Source of the DNA: Clostridium sp. AM30-24
GTDB taxonomy: Bacteria > Bacillota > Clostridia > Lachnospirales > Lachnospiraceae
DNA: 64,000 nt
Direction of reading: 5' to 3'
NCBI RefSeq assembly: GCF_003480435.1
Contig: NZ_QUJB01000006.1
Coordinates: 62,001 to 126,000, forward strand
Position 1 is the first letter of the stretch. Each line of letters begins with the position of its first letter. Positions 8,901-16,329 of the stretch are shown piece by piece. The translations under genes and the position numbers were made by a program. Under the pieces are notes generated by a model. It saw only the letters and a list, made by a program, of their open reading frames with translations, did not search any database and had not been told where the DNA came from.

Positions 8901-10127
8901 ATCCAGGCCAAGGCTGACCTGCCCAGTCGCTTTAAGATTTCCGGAATCATCTGCTGTGAATCCTGTCATCTTTCCTGTGACGCTTTGTGCCCGCTGTGAG
9001 AACGAATTTGCATACGCTTCGGCAGAATCATATCCTGCTTCTTTCCAACTGTTTACAGCGTTATCTGCTACCTGTGACCATGCTGCATCGAAATAGTTCA
9101 ATGTCTCGATGTAATCCATCGCTTTCTCTGTGGATTTCCAAAGAGATTTCACCCCACGAATGAGCATGAAGCACCGGGCATAGAACATTCCGATTTGTGC
9201 TGCAAGTCCCTTCGTGCTTTTCATTGCTTTGCCCGCAGCCCCAGTGTACCGTGAGAGTCCTCCAGATATCGCGGATGTAGCACTTGAAACTTTAGAACCA
9301 TTCGACGCCAATTGCGCCAGAGCCTGTGTCATGAGTATCGTGTTCTGACTGACCGCCGGTGCTCGTGACAACGTAGCCATCAGCTGATTTAATGCCACTC
9401 CAAGCTGTTGAATATTAGGGACCGCTGCAAGCGCCGCCTTACCGCCAAGTTTGGTGATTGAGGATACCAGATTTGCAAGACCTGTGGTATCAAAATTAAG
9501 CGTACCAATCCCGTTGAGACCAGAAACAAAACGAAGAATCTGATCCTTCAATGGTTTCAAATTTGCCGCGGCCTGTGTAGCTTTTGCCCCGCCAAGCCGG
9601 GAAATATTGTTCACGAGATTGGCGAGACCATCAAAATTGAAGGTAACGCTACCTACAGAGTTCATATCCGCAATGAAAGATTTCAGCAATGCTGATATCT
9701 GCGGTAAATTTGTAAGCGCCTGTGTCGCATTCGCTCCGCCGAGGCGAGTGACAGAGTTTACCATCTTCGTAAGATTGTCCGCATTGAATGACATCTGCCC
9801 CAGTCCGGTCATGCTTGTCGCAAATGATGTCATTGCTGTCGCTGTACTCTCAAGCCCCTGCGCATTCACTGCGGCAAGTTTATCGAGACCCTTGGCAACA
9901 CGGTTGAAATCTGCCGCTTTAGTCTTGGAACTAAAGTCCTGAATGGAAGTTGCAAGCTGACTCAGTCCGTTTGCAAATCCGGACGCATTGAACCCAGATA
10001 AGCCCGTAACCGCTTTTTGAAGGTTCTCCATTTTTGCGATGAACTTGTCTAATTTCACATCAGCATTTTTCGTGCTGGCATCAATCTGGACTTTTAACTC
10101 ATCAATCACGTCAGCCATGGTATTCAC
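5955..10127 (-). CDS. tail tape measure protein
   Basis: 1390 aa, the largest gene in the late region. The N-terminus (MADVIDELKVQIDAS) is followed by five or six degenerate repeats of about 45 residues carrying LxxLVxxISxLGG, for example TGLANLVSSITKLGG. Hydrophobic stretches at about 850-1000 and a C-terminal set of W-rich helices (VxxWFxxLPxxIxxxI repeats) follow. It sets tail length and later helps DNA passage through the envelope. It lies immediately downstream of the frameshifting tail chaperones, the standard siphophage position. In most siphophages the distal tail gene follows; here it does not, and the distal tail genes are 17 kb away. Confidence 0.92.
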   Translation of the reverse strand: MNTMADVIDELKVQIDASTKNADVKLDKFIAKMENLQKAVTGLSGFNASGFANGLSQLATSIQDFSSKTKAADFNRVAKGLDKLAAVNAQGLESTATAMTSFATSMTGLGQMSFNADNLTKMVNSVTRLGGANATQALTNLPQISALLKSFIADMNSVGSVTFNFDGLANLVNNISRLGGAKATQAAANLKPLKDQILRFVSGLNGIGTLNFDTTGLANLVSSITKLGGKAALAAVPNIQQLGVALNQLMATLSRAPAVSQNTILMTQALAQLASNGSKVSSATSAISGGLSRYTGAAGKAMKSTKGLAAQIGMFYARCFMLIRGVKSLWKSTEKAMDYIETLNYFDAAWSQVADNAVNSWKEAGYDSAEAYANSFSQRAQSVTGKMTGFTADDSGNLKATGQVSLGLDPEKLMNYQATFGQMASSMGVASETSLKLSQALTEIGADLASVKNLDFESVWNDMASGMVGMSRTLDKYGVNIRNVNLQEKLSELGIDAKVSKLGQEEKALLRVIILLQSTKYAWGDLADTINQPANQLRLLEANFGNLARTIGSLFLPIVTKVLPYLNAMAIALQRLFSWIGSLLGIKMSGFGTSIGSAAADWGDMEDAAGGVADSTGDAAKNTKKMADNLQGFDKLNVISTKSDSGSGSGSGAGGGVGADLTAAFDKAFEEYQQAWDAAFANVENSAQQMADKIQNAFKQIWDAAEPARKSIKALWDEGLSRLGTFTWTALKDFYSEFLVPLGKWTLGTGLPMLVDSINAFLMKIDFPAINDALRNFWQALEPFAESVGTGLIKFFGDLLSIGADFINAVVPNALNGIASALKAISPETAEKIGYALGIIGVSLLAIKTGISALVGISTTMKAIEKSSDMLKKKLEPLFGTNGLLGATNMSYIAGGMKAVFGNVMSGVMTPMQAMGTQFGVLGTIVTALTGIGTTVAGTTLAVSKFFDMWKNGFSWLNESLMVLGVAFAGVGAVILGAPALVAAGVAGVVAALATAAIKIHDNWDSIVEFFQSIPGKLKNVWDSVTSTADQSWKSFVATAQSVPDKIGSTVNSIAKWFSQLPGKIGYALGYALGTITKWTVDVINYWSVKIPEIVENVRKWFAELPDKIYNAIVGAIERIGTWGSEIYNSFSKKVSETITAVGQWFAALPQNIYNEIIKIKERITDWGNKTIDFFKVTVPTIVSNVVSFFSDLPKQIMEVGENVIRGLWEGMNNMTKWIGDNIKNFVNGVIRGFKDGFDEHSPSKIAFKIGDFFTVGLGNGLVDKFDDVYADVQSFTDKISGINMMPECVDPNVKISRDIVNSVAVHTNYVPSVPVFNGTADVSSFSTEVHAALSGAIDYDRLGEAVYKAQTRAMRENPTVIDKGDIVDAWKAGAKAFRKQTGRQLGIAY

Positions 10128-10148
10128 CTACCTTTTCTGTAAATAAAA

Positions 10149-10178
10149 AAAGGCGGGTGACATGACTATCACTCGCCC
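10149..10178 (-). terminator. terminator before tape measure
   Basis: GGGCGAGTGA/TCACCCGCC hairpin followed by TTTTTTT on the minus strand, between the chaperone stop and the tape measure start. It may reduce expression of the tape measure. Confidence 0.6.
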
Positions 10179-10516
10179 TTCGTGGTTTTCGATTTAACTT
10201 TATTTTCAAGTGCACCGGCGAATCCGATGAACTTCTGAAGCTCCCGCTCTTCTGCCGCCTTGCGTTCCGCTTCTGTTTCTGGAAGGATTCTGATCGGCTT
10301 CTCCGGGTATTTACCCTTCTGCGGGCGCTTAACAAACGGCATCATGTTACATACCGTTGCATCCATAGCCGCCGCTACAAGCTGTCCCATGTACCACATA
10401 TCATCTAACTGTTCCTGCCTTCTCCGCGCATATGCCATAGCGAATGCTTTCAGTTTCCGCGGATTCAGATGCCAGAAAAGATCATACGGCACACCAACCA
10501 TCAGAGCATACGGCAA
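10169..10516 (-). CDS. tail assembly chaperone, frameshift extension (GT-like)
   Basis: 115 aa when read from the TTG at 10516. The frame is open upstream into the end of the preceding gene, so the true product is probably a -1 frameshift fusion. Content: LPYALMVGVPYDLFWHLNPRKL, then YARRRQEQLDDMWYMG and a Lys/Arg-rich tail. The position just before the tape measure matches gpGT-type chaperones. No credible ribosome site precedes the TTG. Confidence 0.7.
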   Translation of the reverse strand: MPYALMVGVPYDLFWHLNPRKLKAFAMAYARRRQEQLDDMWYMGQLVAAAMDATVCNMMPFVKRPQKGKYPEKPIRILPETEAERKAAEERELQKFIGFAGALENKVKSKTTKGE

Positions 10517-10530
10517 GGTTTCTTCCTCAA

Positions 10531-11049
10531 TTATTTTACAGAGGTCGATTTCTCCTTGGTCTGTTTGGTCTTCTCGGATCCGGACTTGGCTGTCTCCTCC
10601 TGAGCTTCCTCCGACATCGCTTTCGTCTGGTTCTCGATCATCTTGTCCAGCCCGCTCAGTTTGAAAAAACCGTCATCTTCCATGCACTCCTTGATGAAAT
10701 TGAAGAATCCCGGGAATGTCGCCGTTTCATCTCCTGCATGCTCCTTGAAATACTGCTTAAGAAGCTTTCCTGCTTCTTTCTCGTTCATGACAGCGTTGTT
10801 TTCCAGTAAACCGGCATAGAACGCTGTGAGAACGGTATTCGGCATCTCGGAATACATATCAGCAACGCCATCGATGAGCGCTGATGCTCTCTCGGCTTTT
10901 GTCTCGTCTGCTGCGCCAGATACACCGGATCTACCGAGATAGGATCCAGACATCATCTTGAACATCTTGTTGATGCAGCCTTTATGACTGGCAGCTTCAA
11001 AGCTGAACTCCAGAACATACTCTTTATCGCCAATTTTTAAAGTCTTCAT
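10531..11049 (-). CDS. tail assembly chaperone (G-like)
   Basis: 172 aa starting MKTLKIGDKEYVLEFSFEAA, typical of Firmicute phage tail chaperones, with a helical middle and a charged C-terminus (KTKQTKEKSTSVK). It lies between the major tail protein and the frameshift extension. It coats the tape measure during tail assembly. The stop region GTA AAA TAA provides four consecutive A residues where a -1 slip would continue as KIIEEETLPYALM. Confidence 0.8.
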   Translation of the reverse strand: MKTLKIGDKEYVLEFSFEAASHKGCINKMFKMMSGSYLGRSGVSGAADETKAERASALIDGVADMYSEMPNTVLTAFYAGLLENNAVMNEKEAGKLLKQYFKEHAGDETATFPGFFNFIKECMEDDGFFKLSGLDKMIENQTKAMSEEAQEETAKSGSEKTKQTKEKSTSVK

Positions 11050-11075
11050 AGAAATTTACCTCCCTGTTCTTATGA

Positions 11076-11561
11076 CTACTCTGCGTCTGTCGGTGCGATA
11101 GCTTCAGCCCAACCGATTTCACCTGTCGGTGTTACGTTCGCATCTGCGTCCCAAATAGAATCTACATCTGCGGACGGGAAACCAAGTCTGGTCGGCTCAC
11201 AAGTGAAAAAGAAACTCTTTGTCAGCTTCGGATGCCAGAACTCCATCCACATACGCTTGTTGGATGCCGCTGCCATCTCTACATCATCGCAAAGTTTCTC
11301 CCACATATCGAGGAATACCTGTGACATACCAAATGTGATTGCCAGCGCACCACCCATATCTTTCAGGCCCTCGATGTAGGTCTTCCATTCTGTCGCATTC
11401 AGCGAAGTGGAGTCATAAGTAGACGGTTCCGGGTTTGTGTCGGGAATACTCTTCGGATTCGGGATATTGGTAAATGCGGTCGGCTTTGTACCGGCAGTCT
11501 GTTCGATCGCGTACGCCACCTTGATTCCCGCGGTACTTAAATCAATAGCTTTTGCTGCCAT
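11076..11561 (-). CDS. major tail tube protein
   Basis: 161 aa from MAAKAIDLSTAGIKVAYAIE; AAGGAGG precedes this ATG. It contains IPNPKSIPDTNPEPSTYDST and TFGMSQVFLDMWEKL, a pattern common in tail tube proteins of Firmicute siphophages, between the connector genes and the chaperone. It polymerises into the tail tube. Confidence 0.75.
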   Translation of the reverse strand: MAAKAIDLSTAGIKVAYAIEQTAGTKPTAFTNIPNPKSIPDTNPEPSTYDSTSLNATEWKTYIEGLKDMGGALAITFGMSQVFLDMWEKLCDDVEMAAASNKRMWMEFWHPKLTKSFFFTCEPTRLGFPSADVDSIWDADANVTPTGEIGWAEAIAPTDAE

Positions 11562-11624
11562 AAATTTTGCCCTCCTTAAAAATAGGTAAAAAAATAGAAC
11601 CACCTCCAAGATGGTCCCGTTGTC

Positions 11625-12008
11625 TTACAATGAATCGCCAGCACCAAAAGTCCTTCTGAACCTTGCGAGCCAACGATACGCTTCTGTTGTGCTTGACCGG
11701 TCTATTTCTGTCGGTCCGTAGTTCATTGTGAATCCCATCTGCCGCATTAGCTCTGCAACATGGAATATCAGTTGCTTAGCCGTGGTACTTGACTTAGAGT
11801 CATAGACTTTGATTTCGAATGAAGCCTTTATCGCGCATTGATCATTCTGAAGAGATGCGCTTGTGGTCGGTTCCCCAAGCGTTTTCACATACATATAAGG
11901 GAACGCCGGAGGCTTGTCATTCTTCGTGGTACCACTGCCCTTCAGATACTTCTGCAAAGTCTCGTCGCCCACCAGATTAGAATAGACTCTGGATGAGATA
12001 TCAATCAT
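11625..12008 (-). CDS. minor capsid/tail terminator-like protein
   Basis: 127 aa from MIDISSRVYSNLVGDE. GGAGGTGTTTGGCTG precedes the ATG, which overlaps the upstream stop. It carries PAFPYMYVKTLGEP and a FEIKVYDSKSSTTAKQLIFHVAELM segment, as in gp11/gp17-type tail completion proteins. The order connector - HK97-gp10 - this gene - tail tube supports tail-terminator function. Confidence 0.65.
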   Translation of the reverse strand: MIDISSRVYSNLVGDETLQKYLKGSGTTKNDKPPAFPYMYVKTLGEPTTSASLQNDQCAIKASFEIKVYDSKSSTTAKQLIFHVAELMRQMGFTMNYGPTEIDRSSTTEAYRWLARFRRTFGAGDSL

Positions 12009-12538
12009 CAGCCAAACACCTCCTTCGCACATTCTTGAACCTTCTCACGGATAGCTACAGATGCGTTATACATCGGCATTGTAGCCTTTATACCATGCGT
12101 ATAGTGCCACTTTTCATCTTCGCCCCAGTAATACCATCCATCTTCAAATGCATGGATCTGTCCCGGGAAAGTTCCGACACCGTAGCCCATCTCACCGGCT
12201 TTTGGATTGGCATTGGAGTTGTAGTGAATACCTGCACCGAACTCAACCATGAGTAGAGTAGAAATGGTGCCATAGTCATTTGACTTTTTCTGTCCCGTTG
12301 CAATCAGCATCGCCTTGCATCCAGCATCTGCCGGTCCCATATCTATACGAACTGATATCGTTTTACCCAGCGGAGACTCCGCAATATGGCTCTCTGCGAC
12401 TTCCAAACCAGATTCTGCAAGTTTCTCACAGAATAGCTCCGCTTTAAGGTGGAGATCTGTCTTGTAGCCCTTGAGCTGATCAATAATGTTTTGGATTCCC
12501 TTTGCTGACAGGTCTCCGCGGATTACTTTTTTAGCCAT
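12008..12538 (-). CDS. HK97 gp10-like head-tail joining protein
   Basis: 176 aa. It contains ELFCEKLAESGLEVAESHI and LLMVEFGAGIHYNSNANPKAGEMGYGVGTFPG, the VEFGAG...G motif of the HK97-gp10 family. It joins the connector to the tail. Its stop overlaps the next start. Confidence 0.75.
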   Translation of the reverse strand: MAKKVIRGDLSAKGIQNIIDQLKGYKTDLHLKAELFCEKLAESGLEVAESHIAESPLGKTISVRIDMGPADAGCKAMLIATGQKKSNDYGTISTLLMVEFGAGIHYNSNANPKAGEMGYGVGTFPGQIHAFEDGWYYWGEDEKWHYTHGIKATMPMYNASVAIREKVQECAKEVFG

Positions 12539-12544
12539 GACCGT

Positions 12545-12841
12545 TTACTCCTCTGCAAGATCGTATGTCTTTGCGAAGATATCAGGCTTACATGGGTAAA
12601 ATTCACCAGCAACACCTTTGATGATATAGTCTCCGATACTCGCTACATGCTCGCCTTCTAAAGTCTTAATGATCAAACCACCCTCTATAGCAAAATGATC
12701 TATACGAAAGGTCTCTCCAGAAGAAGTCATGTACTCGTCTTTCTTCTCACCATTGGTAAGAAAGTCGAACATTTCTCGCTGATTTTCACCAGTCCACTGA
12801 ATTGCATCAATTTCAACTGGCTTCTTTCTATATTTAGCCAT
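12545..12841 (-). CDS. small phage protein with PGDYG-like motif
   Basis: 98 aa from MAKYRKKPVEIDAIQWTGEN; GGAGGATGCAG precedes the ATG, which overlaps the upstream stop. The N-terminus and the ASIGDYIIKGVAGEFYPCKPDIF core match a widespread small phage family. The function of this family is unknown to me. It is inserted between head-tail connector genes, which is a common place for morons. Confidence 0.6.
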   Translation of the reverse strand: MAKYRKKPVEIDAIQWTGENQREMFDFLTNGEKKDEYMTSSGETFRIDHFAIEGGLIIKTLEGEHVASIGDYIIKGVAGEFYPCKPDIFAKTYDLAEE

Positions 12842-13265
12842 CTGCATCCTCCGTTTTCTTCTTAATTGCAATCAATAGAGAATTAAGGCTCTTCGCCACC
12901 TTGACCACCTTGTAATCCGGATCATTGAGAAGATTTCCTTCTTCGTCATATTGTGGTTTTTTGTCAACGAATAACATCGAAAGTTCATCAATTGGCAAAT
13001 CCATATCACATGAGCAAATGGTCTTGTCATACTCTACATTCACGCCAAATGGATCTGTAGACGCCTCAGAACGGGCTGGAGAAACATTCACTTTGAACAG
13101 CACCGGACTCTTATATCCGGCTATGTACTCACCTGTTAGAAGCGGATTCCCGGTCACTGGATCGAGAACAGGATTTCCATCAAGATCCGTTTCATAAACG
13201 GGAATATTGGCATCGTAGAGCTGATACCACAGCTTGACCTTATTGCGTTTCAGTGCTCTCATCAT
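12834..13265 (-). CDS. head closure/connector protein (putative)
   Basis: 143 aa from MMRALKRNKVKLWYQLYDA after GGAAGGAG. It has a PARSEASTDPFGVNVEYDKTI segment (about 68-88), as in phage head-tail adaptors. Position between adaptor 13951-14271 and the gp10-like gene fits a head closure protein (gp16-like). Confidence 0.55.
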   Translation of the reverse strand: MMRALKRNKVKLWYQLYDANIPVYETDLDGNPVLDPVTGNPLLTGEYIAGYKSPVLFKVNVSPARSEASTDPFGVNVEYDKTICSCDMDLPIDELSMLFVDKKPQYDEEGNLLNDPDYKVVKVAKSLNSLLIAIKKKTEDADG

Positions 13266-13287
13266 CTTCTCTCCTTCCGGCAAAGAA

Positions 13288-13313
13288 AAAAGAGAGAACT
13301 AAGTCTCTCTTAC
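13288..13313 (-). terminator. terminator inside the head operon
   Basis: AAGAGAGA/TCTCTCTT hairpin followed by TTTTTTC on the minus strand, just after the Tad2-like gene stop. Confidence 0.6.
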
Positions 13314-13792
13314 TCTACGACCATCCAGTCCTCCGCAAGCATGTCTGCCTGGGATGCAAGCCACCCCATCTGTACACCACTGGTTCCTACAAACGCAATA
13401 GCGCGGTTGCCAATTGCCTCATGGTCACAGTTGACGATTTTTCCATCCGGCGTTTTATATGAAATTCCAGAAGCAAGTTGAATATACTGGTGTTTTCCAT
13501 TCCAACCCTTGCGGGCAACCTTGAGCGCTTCCTTCATGTTCATGATTGCACTGCCGAAATCCATCGCATCATCCATGCACGCAAAGGCATAGTTCTCGAT
13601 GCAGATCTGTTTACAGCCGGAATGAACAAGTTCATCATCATAGGTCTTGTCGATATATGCCATCTTCGCTTCGATGTTTGAATTAGAGATAACCTCTGTT
13701 TCTCCTGTCGGCATCTTTATGAAGAGTGTAACACAAACGGCTCTATCCTTCACTGACTTATAATACGCAAACAGCTCTTCTTTTCTTGTCAT
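13310..13792 (-). CDS. fusion protein with C-terminal DUF2829/Tad2-like domain
   Basis: 160 aa from the ATG at 13792, which has GGAGG 6 nt upstream; the longer frame has no ribosome site. Residues 1-80 form an unrecognised domain (MTRKEELFAYYKSVKDRAVC, AYIDKTYDDELVHSGCK). Residues about 82-160 match DUF2829: MKEALKVARKGWNGKHQYIQL, then GVQMGWLASQADMLAEDWMVVE with the hallmark W..SQ.D.LA.DW. The founding anti-defence member of this family, Tad2, sequesters the gcADPR signal of the Thoeris defence system. Tad2 is normally a single domain, so this fusion is unusual. Host-defence function is inferred from the family. The gene interrupts the head operon, a typical moron site. Confidence 0.75.
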   Translation of the reverse strand: MTRKEELFAYYKSVKDRAVCVTLFIKMPTGETEVISNSNIEAKMAYIDKTYDDELVHSGCKQICIENYAFACMDDAMDFGSAIMNMKEALKVARKGWNGKHQYIQLASGISYKTPDGKIVNCDHEAIGNRAIAFVGTSGVQMGWLASQADMLAEDWMVVE

Positions 13793-13950
13793 GATAACCT
13801 CCACTTTCCTCCCGTTTACGACGATCATGTGCTTGCCCACCACCATTTCATACACATACCCTGCATCCGACCGGGAGGTGTAGTCGGACACGCACCGTCT
13901 TTCTTATTCGTATGGATTTCCACACGTTATAACTCCTCGATTTCGAGGGG

Positions 13951-14271
13951 TTACATTACCTTTACCATCGGGACTACATCGAAAAAGATATCACCCTCTG
14001 AGTTGTAGGTCCGAGAGATGGAATTCTCGCTATGAGAACTCTCTCCATCAGCACCCTGCTTTGCCCAGTAATAAACAGCCGCTTCAAAGATCGTGTCCCG
14101 ATACTTTTCCACGGCTTTCGTTTTTTCATCGTCCGAATAACCGAACGGATAACGCTTCGTACAAACCTTACGAATAGCGCGATTAACGAGGATGAGCAGA
14201 ACCGGCTTGTCCGACTCTGCCACCTCATCACCGAGATATGCCATAACATCAGCTAAGATTTCCGATTCCAC
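13951..14271 (-). CDS. head-tail connector (gp6/gp15-like)
   Basis: 106 aa, all-helical: ADVMAYLGDEVAESDKPVLL, then IRKVCTKRYPFGYSDDEKTK and a YYWAKQGADGE motif near the end. This matches phage head-tail connector adaptors that bind below the portal. It sits directly after the capsid gene. Confidence 0.7.
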   Translation of the reverse strand: MESEILADVMAYLGDEVAESDKPVLLILVNRAIRKVCTKRYPFGYSDDEKTKAVEKYRDTIFEAAVYYWAKQGADGESSHSENSISRTYNSEGDIFFDVVPMVKVM

Positions 14272-14287
14272 TCATTCTCACCTCACT

Positions 14288-15583
14288 CTACTCTGTTTTA
14301 GATTTAACTGTTGCGCTACCTGCCTTCACAGCTTTATAACTTACATCGCACTCTACGATGGTGATTACCTGGCCGGATGTTGCTTCGATCTCATCTGTGC
14401 CGTTCCATGCCTGCCATGTCTGTACATTCTGGTTCAGCACAACGCCTGTCGCGTTGCTTCCAACTTTGTACTTATAGGAATTGCCACTATCCTTTGCCGG
14501 AGTTACTGTGACCTTTGTTTTTCCAACTGTTGTTGTACTCGCCACAGATGCCACTGTCAGCTTTCCAAGAGCCGGTTCGTCAGCAAGATCAGATGCAGAA
14601 ATCTGATATACCTTACGAGCGAGATCACCGTTCTTCGGCATGTTTGTAGACAGTCCTGTAATCTTCGCAGCATACCACTCCGGTCCATGATCAAGACCAA
14701 TCTGGCCAAAGATCTGTTTCTTAGTGCCTGCGCCAGTCTTGGCGAGTTCCTCGAGGAAGAAGTTTCCTTTGCCCGGTACCGGCTGTTCAACCGGAGCCAT
14801 CACTAACGGATCAAAAATAGCAACCGTACCGCCCGGAAGATATTTAAGGCTTCTAATGCCTACTGTTCCAAGTGGAGTGAGTACGGTATCGATAGCAATA
14901 CCATTTACAACTCTGCCCGCATTGACGATAGTCAGACCGTTCGCCGCAGCGTCAGCATTCAGCTGCATTCTACTTGTGGCATCGAGACCGAGAATAAGTC
15001 CATCAAGAGAACCATTGCTGTCATCGATAAGTTTTAATGCCTCACAGAGAAGTAAAAAGCTAAGCGGCTTGCCATCAGCATCAATTGCGTTTGAAGTAAT
15101 GGCATTCAAAAGTCCACGTGATCTGTTGGCTACGCTATCACCTGTAGATTTCTGGTATACACCATTGATGAAGGTATACTCGATGTCCTGCGCGATTTTA
15201 GCCATCTTCGCAGCAATCTGGAAATCTTCTTCAGTCGGCGGGTTCGGCTGCTGTCCTGCAACATTGATTCCACCAAGTGTACCCATGTTGGACATCTTAC
15301 CGTAAGAAATACCAACGCTCTCCTGAAAGATCTGTGTTACGTTTGTTTTCTGCTCTCTTGTCACAATACTGGAATCCGGAGCTGTCAGGGACTTGCTCTC
15401 AGAGATATCCGGCTGAGAACCCTGCGCTGTTTCAAACTCCTGTCCGGTCACGAACTCTGTATGGTTCGTTGATTTCCGTCTTGCACCGATCATAGTGGAA
15501 AACGGAGTCTTTGTATTACCCTTGTTAAACAGCATCCCACTGTAATTCGGGGTATTTCCACTCATTGCATATGTATCTGCCAT
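14288..15583 (-). CDS. major capsid protein with extra C-terminal domain
   Basis: 431 aa. Residues about 1-340 resemble an SU10/SPP1-type major capsid protein: FSTMIGARRKSTNHTEFVTG, then ETAQGSQPDISESKSLTAPD. The last ~90 residues (from KLTVASVASTTTVGKTKVTV to KAVKAGSATVKSKTE) are a Thr/Val/Lys-rich beta segment like surface Ig-like or carbohydrate-adhesion capsid extensions. It follows the scaffold gene. The extension is probably displayed outside the shell. Confidence 0.8.
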   Translation of the reverse strand: MADTYAMSGNTPNYSGMLFNKGNTKTPFSTMIGARRKSTNHTEFVTGQEFETAQGSQPDISESKSLTAPDSSIVTREQKTNVTQIFQESVGISYGKMSNMGTLGGINVAGQQPNPPTEEDFQIAAKMAKIAQDIEYTFINGVYQKSTGDSVANRSRGLLNAITSNAIDADGKPLSFLLLCEALKLIDDSNGSLDGLILGLDATSRMQLNADAAANGLTIVNAGRVVNGIAIDTVLTPLGTVGIRSLKYLPGGTVAIFDPLVMAPVEQPVPGKGNFFLEELAKTGAGTKKQIFGQIGLDHGPEWYAAKITGLSTNMPKNGDLARKVYQISASDLADEPALGKLTVASVASTTTVGKTKVTVTPAKDSGNSYKYKVGSNATGVVLNQNVQTWQAWNGTDEIEATSGQVITIVECDVSYKAVKAGSATVKSKTE

Positions 15584-15601
15584 ATTTTCTACCTATCCTT
15601 T

Positions 15602-16186
15602 CTATCTTTTTGCATTCATTTCGCTCTGCTGGCGAACTAAAGAAGCGTAGGCAACCATATCGCCACGCTCCTGAGCATCTGCGATCTGCTTGGAGAGGTC
15701 CACTTTTCCAGAACCATTGCCAGCCGGAGGATTTACCTGATACTCCTTCTCCCAAGCACTCTTGAGAGATGCTTCCCGCTTATCCGCAAAGATTTTTTCA
15801 TTGCTGAGAACAGTTGCGTTGTCTCCGTCGTACATGGCTGTTGCGGTCTCTGTTGCAAAATCCTTATCAAAGCCTCTTTCCATGTAGGCACCAGCCAGTT
15901 CGGAAATCTTAAGAGTCCTCTCAAGATCCTGGTTCTTTTTCACCATTGCATCCCACTGTTCTTTGCGCTCTGCTTCCGCTTTCTCAGACTCTGACATCTG
16001 TTCTCTCTGCTTACGCTTATTCTCGGCAATCTGAGCAGTATACTGGTCGATGAGAGTCTTGTTTTTCTGAATCTCTCTGTCGTGATCTGCCCTCGGCATA
16101 TAAAGCTCATTGAACTTCGCCTGCGCCTCTTCATCTGTCATTCCTTCGCTGTAAGCACTTCCTAAAATAGCTTTCCAATCCACCAT
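15602..16186 (-). CDS. capsid scaffolding protein (GP20-like)
   Basis: 194 aa, strongly charged and helical. WKAILGSAYSEGMTDEEAQ at the start, a central coiled coil (IDQYTAQIAENKRKQREQMS), then LKISELAGAYMERGFDKDFA as in the GP20 family. It lies between portal and capsid. It forms the inner scaffold of the procapsid and is then removed. Confidence 0.85.
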   Translation of the reverse strand: MVDWKAILGSAYSEGMTDEEAQAKFNELYMPRADHDREIQKNKTLIDQYTAQIAENKRKQREQMSESEKAEAERKEQWDAMVKKNQDLERTLKISELAGAYMERGFDKDFATETATAMYDGDNATVLSNEKIFADKREASLKSAWEKEYQVNPPAGNGSGKVDLSKQIADAQERGDMVAYASLVRQQSEMNAKR

Positions 16187-16329
16187 AAATAACCTCCTGC
16201 GTTTTTAAGGCTTCTCTGCCTGTTAAAATTTGCGCTTTTATACTTCTTCTCCGAAGTTGTCTGTTGCGAAATTTGTATGGCGGCTTCTCTGCCGCATAAT
16301 AAAAAGCACCCATCTCTGAGCGCTTGATT

